The notes under the pieces were generated by a model. It saw only the letters and a list, made by a program, of their open reading frames with translations, searched no databases and was not told the DNA's origin. Of a DNA stretch of 64,000 nucleotides, positions 62,942-64,000 are shown piece after piece (positions within the stretch are counted from its first letter, which is position 1; every line of letters starts with the position of its first letter). The translations under genes were made by a program, and so were the position numbers. The DNA lies in assembly GCA_017656295.1 (NCBI GenBank), contig JACDOC010000015.1, positions 1-64,000 on the forward strand. The letters are read 5' to 3'. The stretch comes from Bacillus sp. (in: firmicutes) (GTDB taxonomy: Bacteria > Bacillota > Bacilli > Bacillales > JACDOC01).

Positions 62942-64000
62942 CTATTCACTTAGCTGTTTCTTTTTTCTTAACAAATCCGTATATTTCGCTTCTAGTAATT
63001 GCTTTTCTTCTTCCTTTCTTACAACAGATAATTTGCTAATCGTCTCCGCTAACTCCATTTCAATTGCCAGTAAACTGGTTTCTTTATCTTGTTTTGTGAC
63101 AGATGTTTTCGTTGCATTCAAATGGTCAATATCTTTTAAAACAGCCTTATTGTTTTCAATAATAAGGACGTGAGTTGCCAATTCTTTCACGAAATAACGG
63201 TCATGAGTAACAAAGACAATCGTTCCAGGATAAGCTTTTAACACCTTTTGCAGTGCTTCTTTTGTTTGAATATCTAAATAATTTGTCGGTTCATCGAGTA
63301 ATAGAACATTGTAGTTTCCTAAAAATATTTTTGCTAATGCTGTTTTAACTCGTTCTCCTCCACTTAACATGTATACTTTTTTATGGACATCTTCTCGCTT
63401 GAAAAGCAGTCTAGATAAAATTGTTCGAATAAATTGCTCCGTGTAATTACTCGTTTCTTTTACGTTTTCTAATATCGTCTTGTTTTCATCAAGATTTTCT
63501 AGTTGTTGATGAAAAAAGCCTATTCTTACTGGTTTCGCAACTGATATTCCCTCGTGCCCTCTTGCAATCATGTTTAATAATGTTGATTTTCCAACACCAT
63601 TGTTTCCTATTAGTGCTACTTTTGAACCTGGTTTAATCACGCCATTCAATTGACTAAATAATATGCGCTCTCCCACTTTGGCACTTACTTGTTGAAACGA
63701 AATAGCTATTTTACTATGAATTCGATTAAAGCCATTAATATCAAAGATGATATCTTCTTCTGTTTTTGGCTTTTCCTTTTTTTCAAGTTGGTCAATTCTA
63801 GATCGAATAGACTTTACCTTTTTATCTAATTTAGCACTTTTTTTACCAATAACACTTTTATACCGTTTTGCTTCCGAATTCCCCATATTATTTGGTGCTT
63901 TTTTAAAAGACTTTTGACTAATGTTAAGTGCTGCCTGCTCTAGACGTTGTTTTTCCTTCCTATATTGTTCATATTCAAACCTTTGTCTATCTTTCATATG
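62942..64000 (-). CDS. ABC-F ribosomal protection protein, partial (Vga/VmlR-like)
   Basis: The C-terminal part of an ABC-F ATPase runs off the window edge. The inter-domain linker (KDRQRFEYEQYRKEK, basic and helical) is followed by the second ABC domain with Walker A GNNGVGKST, signature LSGGERVKTALAKI and Walker B VLLLDEPTNYLD, then a charged coiled-coil tail. Vga, Msr and VmlR proteins free the ribosome from lincosamides, streptogramins and pleuromutilins. The class is a judgement from the linker; a housekeeping ABC-F is possible. Confidence 0.8.
   Translation of the reverse strand, partial: HMKDRQRFEYEQYRKEKQRLEQAALNISQKSFKKAPNNMGNSEAKRYKSVIGKKSAKLDKKVKSIRSRIDQLEKKEKPKTEEDIIFDINGFNRIHSKIAISFQQVSAKVGERILFSQLNGVIKPGSKVALIGNNGVGKSTLLNMIARGHEGISVAKPVRIGFFHQQLENLDENKTILENVKETSNYTEQFIRTILSRLLFKREDVHKKVYMLSGGERVKTALAKIFLGNYNVLLLDEPTNYLDIQTKEALQKVLKAYPGTIVFVTHDRYFVKELATHVLIIENNKAVLKDIDHLNATKTSVTKQDKETSLLAIEMELAETISKLSVVRKEEEKQLLEAKYTDLLRKKKQLSE

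Noticed and set aside
62739-63173. Open frame on the + strand across the 3' part of the ABC-F gene
   Set aside because: It is antisense to the well-conserved ABC-F end for most of its length and has no site or homology.

Overview
The window looks like a chromosomal segment of a low-GC, endospore-forming Bacillaceae (a Bacillus, Geobacillus or Anoxybacillus-like genome). The evidence is family-level: spore coat, SpoVA, SpoVIF and Ger germination genes, competence genes (med, comZ, mecA, coiA), the Spx/YjbH proteolysis module, a tryptophan T-box, and gene order that follows the Bacillus subtilis yjzC to yjcH region.

Layout. 1-2.3 kb: the tail of an unknown gene, an Fnr regulator with the Bacillus C-terminal cysteine cluster, UppP, YjzC and YjzD. 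2.5-5.5 kb: yjaU, yjaV, med, comZ. 5.8-9.7 kb: a DUF939 exporter, yjzB, then fabH-fabF behind a FapR-type operator. 9.8-16.5 kb: yjaZ and the appDFABC oligopeptide importer. 16.6-22.2 kb: yjbA, then a GerA-type germinant receptor operon (A, B, C plus a small D-like subunit). 22.2-24.1 kb: trpS with a T-box leader, and a DUF3899 gene. 24.4-30.2 kb: oppABCDF behind a CodY-like box. 30.4-39.2 kb: a DUF4015 protein, yjbC, spx, mecA, cls, coiA, pepF, and the small gene yizD. 39.3-45.8 kb: the RoxS/RsaE small RNA, yjbH, yjbI, yjbJ, yjbK, yjbL, yjbM (relQ), nadK, yjbO and prpE. 46-49 kb: the cation/proton antiporter yjbQ and fabI. 49-54.7 kb: a sporulation block (cotO, yjcA, a small Cys/Lys peptide, a YhcN-type lipoprotein with spoVAC-spoVAD-spoVAEb, yjcZ, spoVIF) and a DUF421 protein. 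54.8-57.3 kb: yjcF, yjcG, yjcH and a PgpA-family gene. 57.5-61.8 kb: a TAXI-type TRAP transporter and a DsbA-family protein. 61.9-64 kb: tRNA-Val(GAC), a decayed IS21-type istB and relic, and a partial ABC-F resistance-type gene. Co-linearity with B. subtilis ends before this last part.

How the genes connect. fabH-fabF and fabI are set up as one FapR regulon, with identical operator and -10 geometry. Spx, its adaptor YjbH, MecA, RoxS, Fnr and a truncated haemoglobin form a neighbourhood for redox, oxygen/NO and proteolysis control. Two full oligopeptide importers, PepF and the CodY-like box point to peptide nutrition linked to nutrient sensing.

The most interesting unlisted structure is a family of three short GC-rich inverted-repeat elements (184-269 bp). 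They have recognisable ends and 7/8 or 8/8 matching 8-bp direct repeats. Each lies in or just beyond the T-tract of a rho-independent terminator, and one lies inside the trpS leader between the T-box terminator and the start codon.
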